From positions 42,491 through 71,932 of the forward strand of contig NZ_DLMO01000035.1 in assembly GCF_002479325.1 (NCBI RefSeq): 29,442 nucleotides of DNA, given 5' to 3'. Shown here piece by piece: positions 21,394 through 29,197 of this stretch. This stretch comes from Brevundimonas sp. UBA7534 (GTDB taxonomy: Bacteria; Pseudomonadota; Alphaproteobacteria; Caulobacterales; Caulobacteraceae). How positions within the stretch are numbered: the first letter of the stretch is position 1; each line of letters starts with the position of its first letter. The notes under the pieces are model-generated. The model saw nothing but the letters and a program-made list of their open reading frames with translations. It did no database searches and was not told where the DNA came from. Both the position numbers and the translations under genes were made by a program.

Positions 21394-22307
21394 GCTTCGG
21401 CCTGGGGGATCGGATTGACGCGAGGGTCGGGGCCGTTGGTGACGACGCGGTCGCGGTCGGCCAGGTCCTTGACCACCTTGACGTCGGCGAAGCCCGCCGC
21501 CTCGAACAGCGCCTTGACCTGCGGGCCCTGGTCCCAGCCGATCTCGACGGCGAAGACGCCGCCGGGTTTCAGGATGCGCATGACCTCGGGCGCCAGGTCG
21601 CGATACGCCTGCAGGCCGTCCGGCCCGCCGTCCAGCGCCAGATGCGGATCGTGGTCGCGCACCTCGGGGTCCAGACCGGCGATGTGGCCGGTCGGGATGT
21701 AGGGCGGATTGGACACCACCAGGTCGAAGCTGTGGTCGCCGAACCCGGCGGCCCATTCGGTGCGCAGGAAGGTGGCGCGGCCGTTCAGGTCCAGGTTGGC
21801 GGCGTTCTCGCGCGCCACCGCCAGGGCCTCCGACGAAATGTCGGAGCCGACGCCCGTCGCCGCCGTGCGTTCGCTGAGCAGGGCCAGCAGGATGGCGCCC
21901 GAGCCGGTGCCCAGGTCGATGACGCTGAACGCCTCGTGCGGGGCGAAGGCCAGGAGGGCCACGTCCAGCAGCGTCTCGGTGTCCGGGCGCGGGCTGAGCA
22001 CGTCGGGCGTGACGTTCAGCATGATCTTCCAGAACCCCTTCCTGCCCAGGATGCGCGAGACCGGTTCGCGGCGCAGGCGGCGCTCGATCATCGCCTCATA
22101 GGCCTGGCGCTGGTCGTCGGCGACGGCGCGGTAGGGGTCGGTCAGGATGTCGGTGCGGCTGGCCCCGGCGGCCGCCTCCAGCAGCAGGCGCGCGTCGATG
22201 GCCGGGCTGTCGATGCGGCCGTCCTTCAGGCGAGCCTGGGCGGCCTTCCACACCGTCAGCAGGGTCGGAGTCGCGTCGGCGGGCTTGGGGGTCAAGGGGT
22301 CGGTCAT
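21390..22307 (-). CDS. prmC: Peptide chain release factor N5-glutamine methyltransferase
   Basis: The product has 305 aa. PrmC (HemK) methylates the Gln of the GGQ motif of release factors RF1/RF2, using S-adenosylmethionine, and so tunes termination. The N-terminal helical release-factor-binding domain (about 15-95) contains EPVSRILGRKGFW. The Rossmann methyltransferase core has IDLGTGSGAILLALL (SAM loop at 131-137) and the catalytic VVSNPPYIP (NPPY at 200-203). The start is the ATG at 22307 (MTDPLTPK); an upstream frame extension to 22343 is unlikely. It is usually next to prfA, which is not in this window. It is divergent from the YihY/BrkB gene (77-nt gap). Confidence 0.96.
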   Translation of the reverse strand: MTDPLTPKPADATPTLLTVWKAAQARLKDGRIDSPAIDARLLLEAAAGASRTDILTDPYRAVADDQRQAYEAMIERRLRREPVSRILGRKGFWKIMLNVTPDVLSPRPDTETLLDVALLAFAPHEAFSVIDLGTGSGAILLALLSERTAATGVGSDISSEALAVARENAANLDLNGRATFLRTEWAAGFGDHSFDLVVSNPPYIPTGHIAGLDPEVRDHDPHLALDGGPDGLQAYRDLAPEVMRILKPGGVFAVEIGWDQGPQVKALFEAAGFADVKVVKDLADRDRVVTNGPDPRVNPIPQAEA

Positions 22308-22384
22308 GGGCGGGTGATTGGGGTTTCGCACGCCGGATTGCAAGCGCCGCGGAACGCGCGGGCGGGCTGGCCGTTGGCCTCGCC

Positions 22385-23665
22385 ATGGCCAAGCTGTCTT
22401 CCTCGACCCTGTCGGACCTGATCCGCCGCTTCTCCGCTCCGGGCGCCAAGGGAGGGCGCGATGGCGGTCGGCTGTGGAAATTCGCGGGGGCGGCGCTGGG
22501 CGGTCTGGCGGCGGGCGCCGGCGCCGCGCACCTGCTCTACAGCCAGGGACACAAGGTCGGGGTCGAGCTGCGCGTCCCCCGGCCCCAGCCGCTGCCGCCC
22601 AAGGACCCCACGCCCGAGGACTATGACGCCGATGAGCCCGGTCGCGGCCGGCTGGCCCAGCGGCCGGAGCATATTCCGCGCAAGGGCTGGGTCGACATCC
22701 TGTGGCGGACCGGCGCCGCCTATCTGGGCGACCGGGTCGGTTTCGTCGCCGGGGGCGTGACCTTCTTCACCCTGCTGTCGCTGTTTCCGCTGCTGGGGAC
22801 GTTCGTGACCCTGTACGGCCTGTTCGCCGACCCGGCGGACGCCTGGGGGCGGTTGCAGTTCCTCTACGCCCTGCTGCCCGACAGCATCGCCCAGTTCCTG
22901 GGCGGCGAGATGCAGCGGCTGGCCGAGAATTCGAACAGCCAGCTGACCTTCACCCTGATCTGGACCCTGGCCCTGTCGCTGTGGAGCGCCTCGGGCGCCG
23001 TGAAGGTGCTCTTCTACGGGCTGAACATCGCCTATCACGAGGTCGAGAAGCGCAACATCGTCCGCTACAACTTGCTGTGCCTGGGGTTCACGGTCGGCGC
23101 CATCCTGGCGGTGATGCTGACATCGGCCCTGGTGGTGGGCGTGCCGGTGGTGGTGCGCTTGTTCGGCCTGCAGGAGGAGTGGGGCCTGGTCGCGCCGCTG
23201 CGCTGGCCGCTGCTGTTCCTGGGCTATGTCGCCGCCCTGACGCTGATCTATCGGTTCGGCCCGTGCCGGCAGAAGGCGCGCTGGCGCTGGCTGACGCCCG
23301 GCGCCCTGGTCGCGGCCACGCTGAGCCTGACGCTGTCCTTCCTGTTCAGCTGGTATCTCGCCAACTTCGTGCGCACCGACAGCTATGGTCCGCTGGCGGC
23401 GATGATGGGTTTCCTGCTGTGGACCTGGCTGTCGGTGCAGGTGATCGTCATGGGCGCCGAACTGAACGCCGAGATCGAGCGCCAGACCGCCGTCGACACC
23501 ACGACCGGCGCCCCCCTGCCGCTGGGCCAGCGCGGAGCGCGGGTGGCCGACACTATCGGCCCGCGTCGCGGCAACCCGGCGGCCCTGGCCTTCACCCAGA
23601 AACACGCCGAAGCCATCGCCGATCGGGTCATGGGCGCCATGAGCCGCCGCCGCCCCAGGGGCTGA
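22385..23665 (+). CDS. YihY/virulence factor BrkB family membrane protein
   Basis: The product has 426 aa. After a hydrophobic patch at about 35-52 and a Pro-rich linker (PRPQPLPPKDPTPEDYD), the BrkB domain starts near residue 100: VGFVAGGVTFFTLLSLFPLL, then helices around TLIWTLALSLWSASGAVKVL, LLCLGFTVGAILAVMLTSAL, LLFLGYVAALTLIYRF, ATLSLTLSFLFSWYL and MMGFLLWTWLSVQVIVMGAE. It ends in ELNAEIER, which is typical. There are six main membrane helices. The family was once annotated as ribonuclease BN, wrongly; its true role is not settled. A stem-loop without a T-run follows at 23672. Confidence 0.92.
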   Translation: MAKLSSSTLSDLIRRFSAPGAKGGRDGGRLWKFAGAALGGLAAGAGAAHLLYSQGHKVGVELRVPRPQPLPPKDPTPEDYDADEPGRGRLAQRPEHIPRKGWVDILWRTGAAYLGDRVGFVAGGVTFFTLLSLFPLLGTFVTLYGLFADPADAWGRLQFLYALLPDSIAQFLGGEMQRLAENSNSQLTFTLIWTLALSLWSASGAVKVLFYGLNIAYHEVEKRNIVRYNLLCLGFTVGAILAVMLTSALVVGVPVVVRLFGLQEEWGLVAPLRWPLLFLGYVAALTLIYRFGPCRQKARWRWLTPGALVAATLSLTLSFLFSWYLANFVRTDSYGPLAAMMGFLLWTWLSVQVIVMGAELNAEIERQTAVDTTTGAPLPLGQRGARVADTIGPRRGNPAALAFTQKHAEAIADRVMGAMSRRRPRG

Positions 23666-23671
23666 GAGGGG

Positions 23672-23698
23672 CGTCCGTTCGCGCTTCGTGAACGGACG
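23672..23698. terminator. Stem-loop after the YihY/BrkB gene (terminator-like)
   Basis: CGTCCGTTC (23672-23680) pairs perfectly with GAACGGACG (23690-23698) around a 9-nt loop, 6 nt after the stop codon. No T-run follows on the plus strand, so it may protect the mRNA 3' end or act with Rho rather than terminate on its own. Confidence 0.45.
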
Positions 23699-23833
23699 GG
23701 GGCGGTCGTTGGCGAAGACGCCGCGTCCGTCGCCGCAACGGCGGTGGCGGGCCGGGCGGCGTCGGCCCACGGTCGGTCCATCGACGGCGGCCGCTCATCG
23801 GGAACGGCGCCGTTTCGCCAAAGGACGCCCGCC

Positions 23834-24262
23834 ATGAAGATCGCCGCCTCTCTGTTGACCCCCGCCCTGGGCCTGTTGGCCGCCGGCCTGGCCTGCGCCC
23901 CGGCCCTGGCCGCCGATGTCTCCGTGACCTTCGAGCCGGGCGCCGAGACCGGCCGGATCATGGTCGTCCTGTTCGACAGTCAGGCGGCCTATGACGAAGG
24001 GCGGTCGGTGCGTCAGGCGGTGGTGGACGTGGCCGCCGGCCAGCGCACCGCCGACTTCGATGGCCTGCCCGACGGCGACTACGCCGTGCGCGCCTTTCAC
24101 GACGTCAACGGCGACGGACGGATGAACACCAACCCGTTCGGCATGCCGACCGAGCCCTACGCCTTCTCCAACAATGCGCGCGGCAACATGGGGCCGGCCA
24201 AGTGGGACCAGGCCCGCTTCGCCGCCGCGGGCGCGACCGCCCAGACTATCTCGATCAAGTAA
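23834..24262 (+). CDS. DUF2141 exported protein
   Basis: The product has 142 aa. The signal peptide is MKIAASLLTPALGLLAAGLA...ALA (about 1-26, cleavage before ADVSV). The remainder is the DUF2141 domain: a beta-rich start, YDEGRSVRQAV, GLPDGDYAVRAFHDVNGDGR, MNTNPFGMPTEPYAFSNNAR and a C-terminal AKWDQARFAAAG. The DVNGDGRMN segment looks like a calcium-loop but is simply part of the family consensus. The function is unknown. AAAGGA stands about 8 nt before the ATG. The carotenoid oxygenase gene follows after 11 nt, so the two are probably co-transcribed. Confidence 0.9.
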   Translation: MKIAASLLTPALGLLAAGLACAPALAADVSVTFEPGAETGRIMVVLFDSQAAYDEGRSVRQAVVDVAAGQRTADFDGLPDGDYAVRAFHDVNGDGRMNTNPFGMPTEPYAFSNNARGNMGPAKWDQARFAAAGATAQTISIK

Positions 24263-24273
24263 GAGCCGCCGTC

Positions 24274-25740
24274 ATGACCCCGTCCCGCCGTTCCTTCCTG
24301 ATGGGCGTCGCCGCCCTGTCGGCCGCCGTGGCCACGCCCGAGGCCGTGCGCGCCGCCGCCGCCCTGGACGCCGCCGCCGATTGGGCCGTGGCGACCCGCG
24401 ACGTGGAGGGCGATGTCGCCCGCCGCGCCCTGACCCTGGTGCACGGCCGCGTCCCCGAAGGTCTTTCGGGCGTCCTGTACCGCAACGGCCCGGCCAAGTT
24501 CCGCCGGCCGGGCGGCGCGGCGACCCACTGGTTCGACGGCGACGGCCTGATGCGCGCCTTCCGCATCCAGGACGGCCAGGCGACCCTGGAGGCCCGGTTC
24601 GCCGACACGCCCAAGCGGCGCTGGGAAAGTGAGCTCGATGCGGTGGTCACGCCCGGCTTCGGCACCAAGGGCGACGCGCGCGCCCGCGTCGGCTCCAACG
24701 ACGACGCCAACGCCGCCAACACCGGGGTGATGACGGCCGGCGATCAGATCTGGGCGCTGTGGGAGGGCGGATCACCGCTGGCGATGGACGCGGCGGACCT
24801 GTCGACCGGCGCCTTCGTCACCCTGCGCGACGACCTGAAGGGGATGCCGTTCCAGGCCCATCCGCGCTACGCCCCGGACGGCTCGATCTGGAACGTGGGC
24901 GCCTCGGGCGACCGGGCCGTGATCTGGCGGCTGAACCCGGACCGCAGCCTGAACGACGCCCAGGTCGTGCCGCTGCCGCGCGCCAGCTATATGCACGACT
25001 TCACCGCCACGGACCGGCACGTGATCCTGGTGCTGCAGCCCTGGCTGTTCGAGGGCGACGGCATGCCCTTCGTCGCGCGCCTGAACTGGCGGCCCGAGGC
25101 GGGGACGCAGGTGATGGTGCTGGACAAGGACGACCTGACCCGGCGGCGCCTCTACGACCTGCCCGGCTTCTTTCATTTCCACCTGGGCGACGCCTGGGCG
25201 GAGCCGGACGGCACGATCCGCTTCGACGTCGCCGCCAGCGGCGATCCGCGGTTCGCCGTCGACGGCGCCCGGGTGCTGGTGGACGGGCGCGGCGTCGTGC
25301 CGGGCGATCCCGCGCGGCTGGCCCTGATCACCCTGCGTCCCGACGGCCGCGCCGAGATGACGACCACCGAGGCGGTCGGCGAGTTCCCCAAGGCGGACCC
25401 GCGCCGCGCCGGGCTGAAGCGCAGTCTGACGGCGCACACCGCCGGCGAGAGCCGGGGGCGGCCCCTGCCCACGGGCCTGGCGATCCAGGATTGGGACTCC
25501 GGCCGCTCCGACACCTTCGACTTCGGCGTCCATCAGGTGGTCGAGGAGACCGTCTTCGCGCCCAAGCCCGGCGCAACGGGAGAGCGCGACGCCTGGCTGA
25601 TTGGGCCTTCGGTCAATCTGCGCGAGGGACGCACCGAACTGCACGTGTTCGACGCCGCGCGCGTCGCCGACGGACCGGTCGCGACCTGGGCCGCCGACCT
25701 GGCGCTGCCGGCGGGGTTTCACGGCGTGTGGGCGGGCTAG
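24274..25740 (+). CDS. Carotenoid/stilbene cleavage oxygenase (RPE65 family), Tat-exported
   Basis: The product has 488 aa. The N-terminus SRRSFLMGVAALSAAVA is a twin-arginine signal. The seven-bladed propeller family binds iron through four His: His196 (FQAHPRY), His241 (MHDFTAT), His303 (FFHFHLGDAW) and His483 (GFHGVWAG); all are present at the expected spacing, similar to cyanobacterial apocarotenoid oxygenase. GVLYRNGPAKF and HWFDGDGLMRAF are also typical. The enzyme cleaves a double bond in carotenoids, apocarotenoids or stilbenes; the substrate cannot be told. A periplasmic location is implied by the signal. No other carotenoid gene is in the window. The longer in-frame start at 24202 overlaps the previous gene and is rejected. 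Confidence 0.92.
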   Translation: MTPSRRSFLMGVAALSAAVATPEAVRAAAALDAAADWAVATRDVEGDVARRALTLVHGRVPEGLSGVLYRNGPAKFRRPGGAATHWFDGDGLMRAFRIQDGQATLEARFADTPKRRWESELDAVVTPGFGTKGDARARVGSNDDANAANTGVMTAGDQIWALWEGGSPLAMDAADLSTGAFVTLRDDLKGMPFQAHPRYAPDGSIWNVGASGDRAVIWRLNPDRSLNDAQVVPLPRASYMHDFTATDRHVILVLQPWLFEGDGMPFVARLNWRPEAGTQVMVLDKDDLTRRRLYDLPGFFHFHLGDAWAEPDGTIRFDVAASGDPRFAVDGARVLVDGRGVVPGDPARLALITLRPDGRAEMTTTEAVGEFPKADPRRAGLKRSLTAHTAGESRGRPLPTGLAIQDWDSGRSDTFDFGVHQVVEETVFAPKPGATGERDAWLIGPSVNLREGRTELHVFDAARVADGPVATWAADLALPAGFHGVWAG

Positions 25741-25806
25741 GCCCGTCTGGCGCGCGAATTGCGGGGGGTTCACGGTTCGCAAAGGCTGACGTGCCAAGGT
25801 GAGACC

Positions 25807-26949
25807 ATGACCCCCGTCCAGACGCCCGCCGACCTGAAGCCCATCACCGCCCTGCGCTTCGCCGCCGCGCTGTGGGTCGCCATCTACGCCTTCTGGGAGA
25901 ACCTGGCCGGCGTCGGCCTGCCGGGTCTGGTGGCCAAGGGCTATCTGGGGGTCGAGCTGTTCTTCGTCCTGTCCGGCTTCATCCTGAGCCATGTCTATCT
26001 GGCGCAGGCGGGCGAGAAGCGCTTCTCCTACGGCCGGTTCCTGTGGGCGCGGGTGGCGCGGGTCTATCCGTTGCACATCGCCACCCTGCTGGGGGTCGGG
26101 CTGCTGGCGGCCGCGGCGATCGTTGCCGGGATGAGCGTGGATTCCAACGTGCTCAGCTGGTCGTCGCTGCCGGCCAACCTGCTGATGGTCCACGCCTGGG
26201 GCCTGGCGCCGGCGGCGGGCTGGAACCACCCGTCCTGGTCGATCTCGGCGGAGTGGTTCGCCTATCTGTGCTTCCCGGCCTTCGCCTTCGTCTTCTGGCG
26301 CTTGCGCGACAAGCCGGCGACGGCGGTGCTGGGCGCGGCGGCCTTCCTGGCGGTGCTGTATTTCGTGTTCGAGCAGTGGGCGGGCTTCCCGCTGACGGAA
26401 GCCACCATCCGCTGGGGCGCGCTGCGGATCGTGCCGTGCTTCGCTTTGGGGTGCGCCCTCTATCTGGTCTATCGCAAGGCGCCGCTGAAGGCGCCGGGAA
26501 TCAGCGCCGCCATCTTCCTGGCGCTGATGCTGGCCAGCGCGGCCCTGGGCCTGTGGGACGCCATCACCGTGCTGCTGGCGGGCGGGCTGATCCTGTCGCT
26601 GGCGTCGCTGCCCAACGAACGCGCCGGATGGCTGGCGTCCAAGCCGGCGGTCTATCTGGGGGAGATCAGCTATTCGGTCTATATGGTCTGCGTGCCGTGG
26701 AAGCTGCTGGCGGTGAACCTGGCGGCCAAGGTCACCGACGCGCCGGACAAGCAACTTCACGTTTTCGTGTGGTTGGCGATCGTGGCCCTGCTGCCGGTCG
26801 TGGCCGCCGCCTCCTATCACCTGGTCGAACACCCGGCGCGGCGGGCCCTGCGCGGGTGGGCCGAGCGTCGCCATAAGACTTCCGCAACGAATACAAAGGA
26901 CGCGGATACGTCGAAAGCGCTTGCCCCGAAAGGCGAACCCGTGGCCTAG
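25807..26949 (+). CDS. Acyltransferase family 3 integral membrane protein (OafA/YrhL type)
   Basis: The product has 380 aa with about ten hydrophobic helices. ITALRFAAALWVAIYAFWEN (about 12-31), GYLGVELFFVLSGFILSHVY and RFLWARVARVYPLHIATLLG are the start of the Acyl_transf_3 domain; SWSISAEWFAYLCFPAF and GEISYSVYMV are its later signature pieces. Such proteins acylate surface sugars (O-antigen, exopolysaccharide, glycans) using cytoplasmic acyl donors. A charged C-terminal tail follows the last helix. The start at 25807 has AAGGTGAG just before the ATG. The gap after the carotenoid oxygenase is 66 nt with no clear terminator. Confidence 0.92.
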   Translation: MTPVQTPADLKPITALRFAAALWVAIYAFWENLAGVGLPGLVAKGYLGVELFFVLSGFILSHVYLAQAGEKRFSYGRFLWARVARVYPLHIATLLGVGLLAAAAIVAGMSVDSNVLSWSSLPANLLMVHAWGLAPAAGWNHPSWSISAEWFAYLCFPAFAFVFWRLRDKPATAVLGAAAFLAVLYFVFEQWAGFPLTEATIRWGALRIVPCFALGCALYLVYRKAPLKAPGISAAIFLALMLASAALGLWDAITVLLAGGLILSLASLPNERAGWLASKPAVYLGEISYSVYMVCVPWKLLAVNLAAKVTDAPDKQLHVFVWLAIVALLPVVAAASYHLVEHPARRALRGWAERRHKTSATNTKDADTSKALAPKGEPVA

Positions 26950-26951
26950 TC

Positions 26952-26974
26952 TCCCGACCTGAGGCAGGTCGGGA
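26952..26974 (+). promoter_or_regulatory. Hairpin ahead of the CHAP gene, overlapping its ribosome-binding region
   Basis: TCCCGACCT pairs perfectly with AGGTCGGGA around GAGGC. It starts 3 nt after the acyltransferase stop and ends 11 nt before the CHAP ATG. The right arm holds the only purine-rich stretch (GGTCGGGA) that could serve as ribosome-binding site. No T-run follows. It is either a translation-limiting hairpin or part of a terminator. Confidence 0.5.
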
Positions 26975-26985
26975 TACGCCACAGC

Positions 26986-27516
26986 ATGACGAAACGGTTC
27001 ACCGCCGCCGCGGTTGCGGCGACCCTTGGATTTTTTGCGGTCGGCGTGACGCCCTCCGCGGCCAGGGCCGACGACCCCTATTGGCAGTGCGTGACCTTCG
27101 CCCGGATGTTCTCGGGCATCCAGATCTTCGGCGACGCCTGGACCTGGTGGCGGCAGGCCGCCGACAACTTCCGCACCGGCCGCCGCCCCGAAACGGGCTC
27201 GGTGCTGGTGTTCCGCCCCGAGGGCCGCATGAGCCGGGGTCACGTCGCCGTCGTCTCCGACATCCTGACCGACCGCGTGGTGCGCGTGACCCACGCCAAC
27301 TGGGGCGGCAGCCGCGGCAAGGTCGAGGAGAACGTCACCGTCGTCGACGTCTCGCCGTCCAACGACTGGAGCCAGGTCAAGGTCTGGTACAATCCGATCA
27401 ACGACCTGGGCACGACCGTCTATCCGACCTACGGATTCATCTACAAGGGCGCGCGCGACGCCTTCGACGCCGGCCGCCAGATCGCCAGCGCCGCGTCCGG
27501 CCAGGACCAGCGATAA
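26986..27516 (+). CDS. Exported CHAP-domain amidase/endopeptidase
   Basis: The product has 176 aa. A signal peptide (about 1-28, ending SAARA) is followed by a CHAP domain with Cys35 (WQCVTFAR), His86 (SRGHVAVVSDI) and Asn105 (HANWGG), the expected catalytic trio. GSVLVFRPEG before the His is typical. CHAP proteins cut peptide or amide bonds in peptidoglycan or related peptides. The Cys sits only a few residues after the signal cleavage site, as in short secreted CHAP proteins of Alphaproteobacteria. It converges with the transporter gene at a 9-nt gap. Confidence 0.88.
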   Translation: MTKRFTAAAVAATLGFFAVGVTPSAARADDPYWQCVTFARMFSGIQIFGDAWTWWRQAADNFRTGRRPETGSVLVFRPEGRMSRGHVAVVSDILTDRVVRVTHANWGGSRGKVEENVTVVDVSPSNDWSQVKVWYNPINDLGTTVYPTYGFIYKGARDAFDAGRQIASAASGQDQR

Positions 27517-27525
27517 ACGCCTGAT

Positions 27526-28437
27526 TCAGACCGGCGGCGGGGTGGCCTGGACCAGGCGCTGCCGACGCCGGACATGCTCGCGCCAGGCGGTGTACAGGCC
27601 GCTGGCGCCGATCAGGCCCGCGCCCGCCAGCGTGGCCAGGCTGGGCGGACTGGCCAGCAGCCACCAGCCGAAACCGATGGCGCCCACGATCTGCAGATAG
27701 TCGAACGGCGCGACCACGGCGACGGGCGCGCGCTGCAGCGAGGCGGTCATGAACAGCTGCGCCAGCCCGCCGGCGATCCCCGCGCCGATCAGAAGGGCGA
27801 AGGTCGCCGGGGCGTGGACATGTCCCACGAAGGGCAGCAGCAGCGCCCCCACGACCGAAGAGGCGGCGAAGAACCAGAAGACGATGGCGGCGACGTGCTC
27901 GCTGTCGCGCAACTGGCGCAGGGTGATCGTCACCCCGGCGGTCAGCAGCGCCGCGGTGAGGCCGAACGCCAGCCCTTCCAGCGGGACGCCCGCCGCCGCG
28001 CCCGGCCGCGTCACCACCACCACGCCCAGGAAGCCGACCGCGACCGCGGCCCAGCGGCGCGGCCCGACCGGCTCCTTCAGGATCAGAAAGGACAGCAGGG
28101 TGGCGAAGACCGGCGCGGTGAAACTCAGCGTCGTGGCGTCGGCCAGCGGCAGAAGCGTCGGGGTCTGGAAGACGCAGAGGATGGAGGTGATGCCCAGGGC
28201 GCTGCGCCCGACGTGGGCCCAGGGGCGGCGGGTCGACAGGGCCTTCAGCCCGCCCTGGCCGGCCATGACCCAGGCCAGCACGACCGGCAGGCCGAAGAAG
28301 GCGCGGTAGAACAGCATCTCGGGCGCGACCACGCCGTCCAGAGAGGCCAGCTTCAGCAGGGCGGCCATGACGGAAAAGCAGCCCGCCGCCGCGACGCGCA
28401 GCGCGATCCCCCGGCCGATGGCTTCCGACGACGACAC
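27526..28437 (-). CDS. DMT-superfamily (EamA) transporter
   Basis: The product has 303 aa with ten hydrophobic helices in two EamA repeats. The first ends near TLLSFLILKEPVGPRRWAAV with the typical E-P kink; the second starts near GLAFGLTAALLTAGVTITLR. Members export amino acids, metabolites or nucleotide sugars; the substrate is unknown. The start is GTG at 28437, supported by an excellent GAGGAGG Shine-Dalgarno 6 nt upstream, which overlaps the dapB stop codon. Translation is therefore likely coupled to dapB. Confidence 0.9.
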   Translation of the reverse strand: MSSSEAIGRGIALRVAAAGCFSVMAALLKLASLDGVVAPEMLFYRAFFGLPVVLAWVMAGQGGLKALSTRRPWAHVGRSALGITSILCVFQTPTLLPLADATTLSFTAPVFATLLSFLILKEPVGPRRWAAVAVGFLGVVVVTRPGAAAGVPLEGLAFGLTAALLTAGVTITLRQLRDSEHVAAIVFWFFAASSVVGALLLPFVGHVHAPATFALLIGAGIAGGLAQLFMTASLQRAPVAVVAPFDYLQIVGAIGFGWWLLASPPSLATLAGAGLIGASGLYTAWREHVRRRQRLVQATPPPV

Positions 28438-28447
28438 GGCGGCCTCC

Positions 28448-29197
28448 TCAGGCCTGGCGGAAACCCAGGACGTCCTGCATGTCGTAGAGGCCCGGGCGGC
28501 GCGTGCGCACCCAGGCGGCGGCGGCCACGGCGCCCTTGGCGAACAGGGAGCGGTCGATGGCCGAATGACTGAGGGTCAGCACCTCGTCCTCGGAGGCGAA
28601 CATGACGGTGTGCTCGCCCACGACGCCGCCCGCGCGGATCGAGGAGAAGCCGATCTTGCCCACCGGCCGTTCGCCGGTGATGCCGTCGTAGGGTTTCAGC
28701 TGCAGGTCCGCCAGATCGGAGAACCGGCCCTCGGCCGCCGCCTCGCCCAGCATCAGGGCCGTGCCCGACGGGGCGTCGATCTTGCGCCGGTGGTGGGCCT
28801 CGGTCACTTCGATGTCCCAGTCCTGGGCGTCCAGGCGCTGGGCCGCGTGCTGGACCAGGCCGATCAGGATGTTGACGCCCAGCGAGAAGTTGCCGCTCTT
28901 GACGATGGCGATGCGCTCGGCGGCCTGTTCCAGCGCCGCCTCCTGCTCGGGCGTGAAGCCGGTGGAGCCGATCACCAGGGCCGGACCGCCGCGTTCGGCC
29001 GCCGCCTGGGCCAGCGCCAGGGAGGCGTCGGCGGTGGAGAAGTCGATCACCACGTCGCACAGGGACAGGTCGGCCTCGTCGCCCCAGTCGATGCGGGCGG
29101 CCACGACCACGTCGTCGCGCGCGTCCAGCACCTGGGACACCGCCCGGCCCATCCGGCCGCGATAGCCGGAAATGCCGGCGTGGAAGATGGCGCTCAA
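28448..29197 (-). CDS. dapB: 4-hydroxy-tetrahydrodipicolinate reductase
   Basis: The product has 249 aa. DapB reduces 4-hydroxy-tetrahydrodipicolinate with NAD(P)H, on the path to diaminopimelate and lysine. The N-terminal Rossmann loop is GISGYRGRMGRAV (8-20); VVIDFSTADASLA, GSTGFTPEQ and SGNFSLGVNIL follow, then the catalytic EAHHRRKIDAPSGTAL with His135/His136 and Lys139. The start codon is TTG at 29197 and overlaps the dnaJ stop (TTGA), so it is read by coupled re-initiation; the next in-frame ATG is inside the nucleotide-binding loop. The weak start may keep its level below that of the chaperone. Confidence 0.96.
   Translation of the reverse strand: MSAIFHAGISGYRGRMGRAVSQVLDARDDVVVAARIDWGDEADLSLCDVVIDFSTADASLALAQAAAERGGPALVIGSTGFTPEQEAALEQAAERIAIVKSGNFSLGVNILIGLVQHAAQRLDAQDWDIEVTEAHHRRKIDAPSGTALMLGEAAAEGRFSDLADLQLKPYDGITGERPVGKIGFSSIRAGGVVGEHTVMFASEDEVLTLSHSAIDRSLFAKGAVAAAAWVRTRRPGLYDMQDVLGFRQA

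Noticed and set aside
24772..27294. 840-codon open frame on the minus strand opposite the carotenoid oxygenase and acyltransferase genes
   Set aside because: It runs through three well-supported genes on the other strand and has shadow composition (Gln/Gly/His/Arg-rich), with no recognisable domain.
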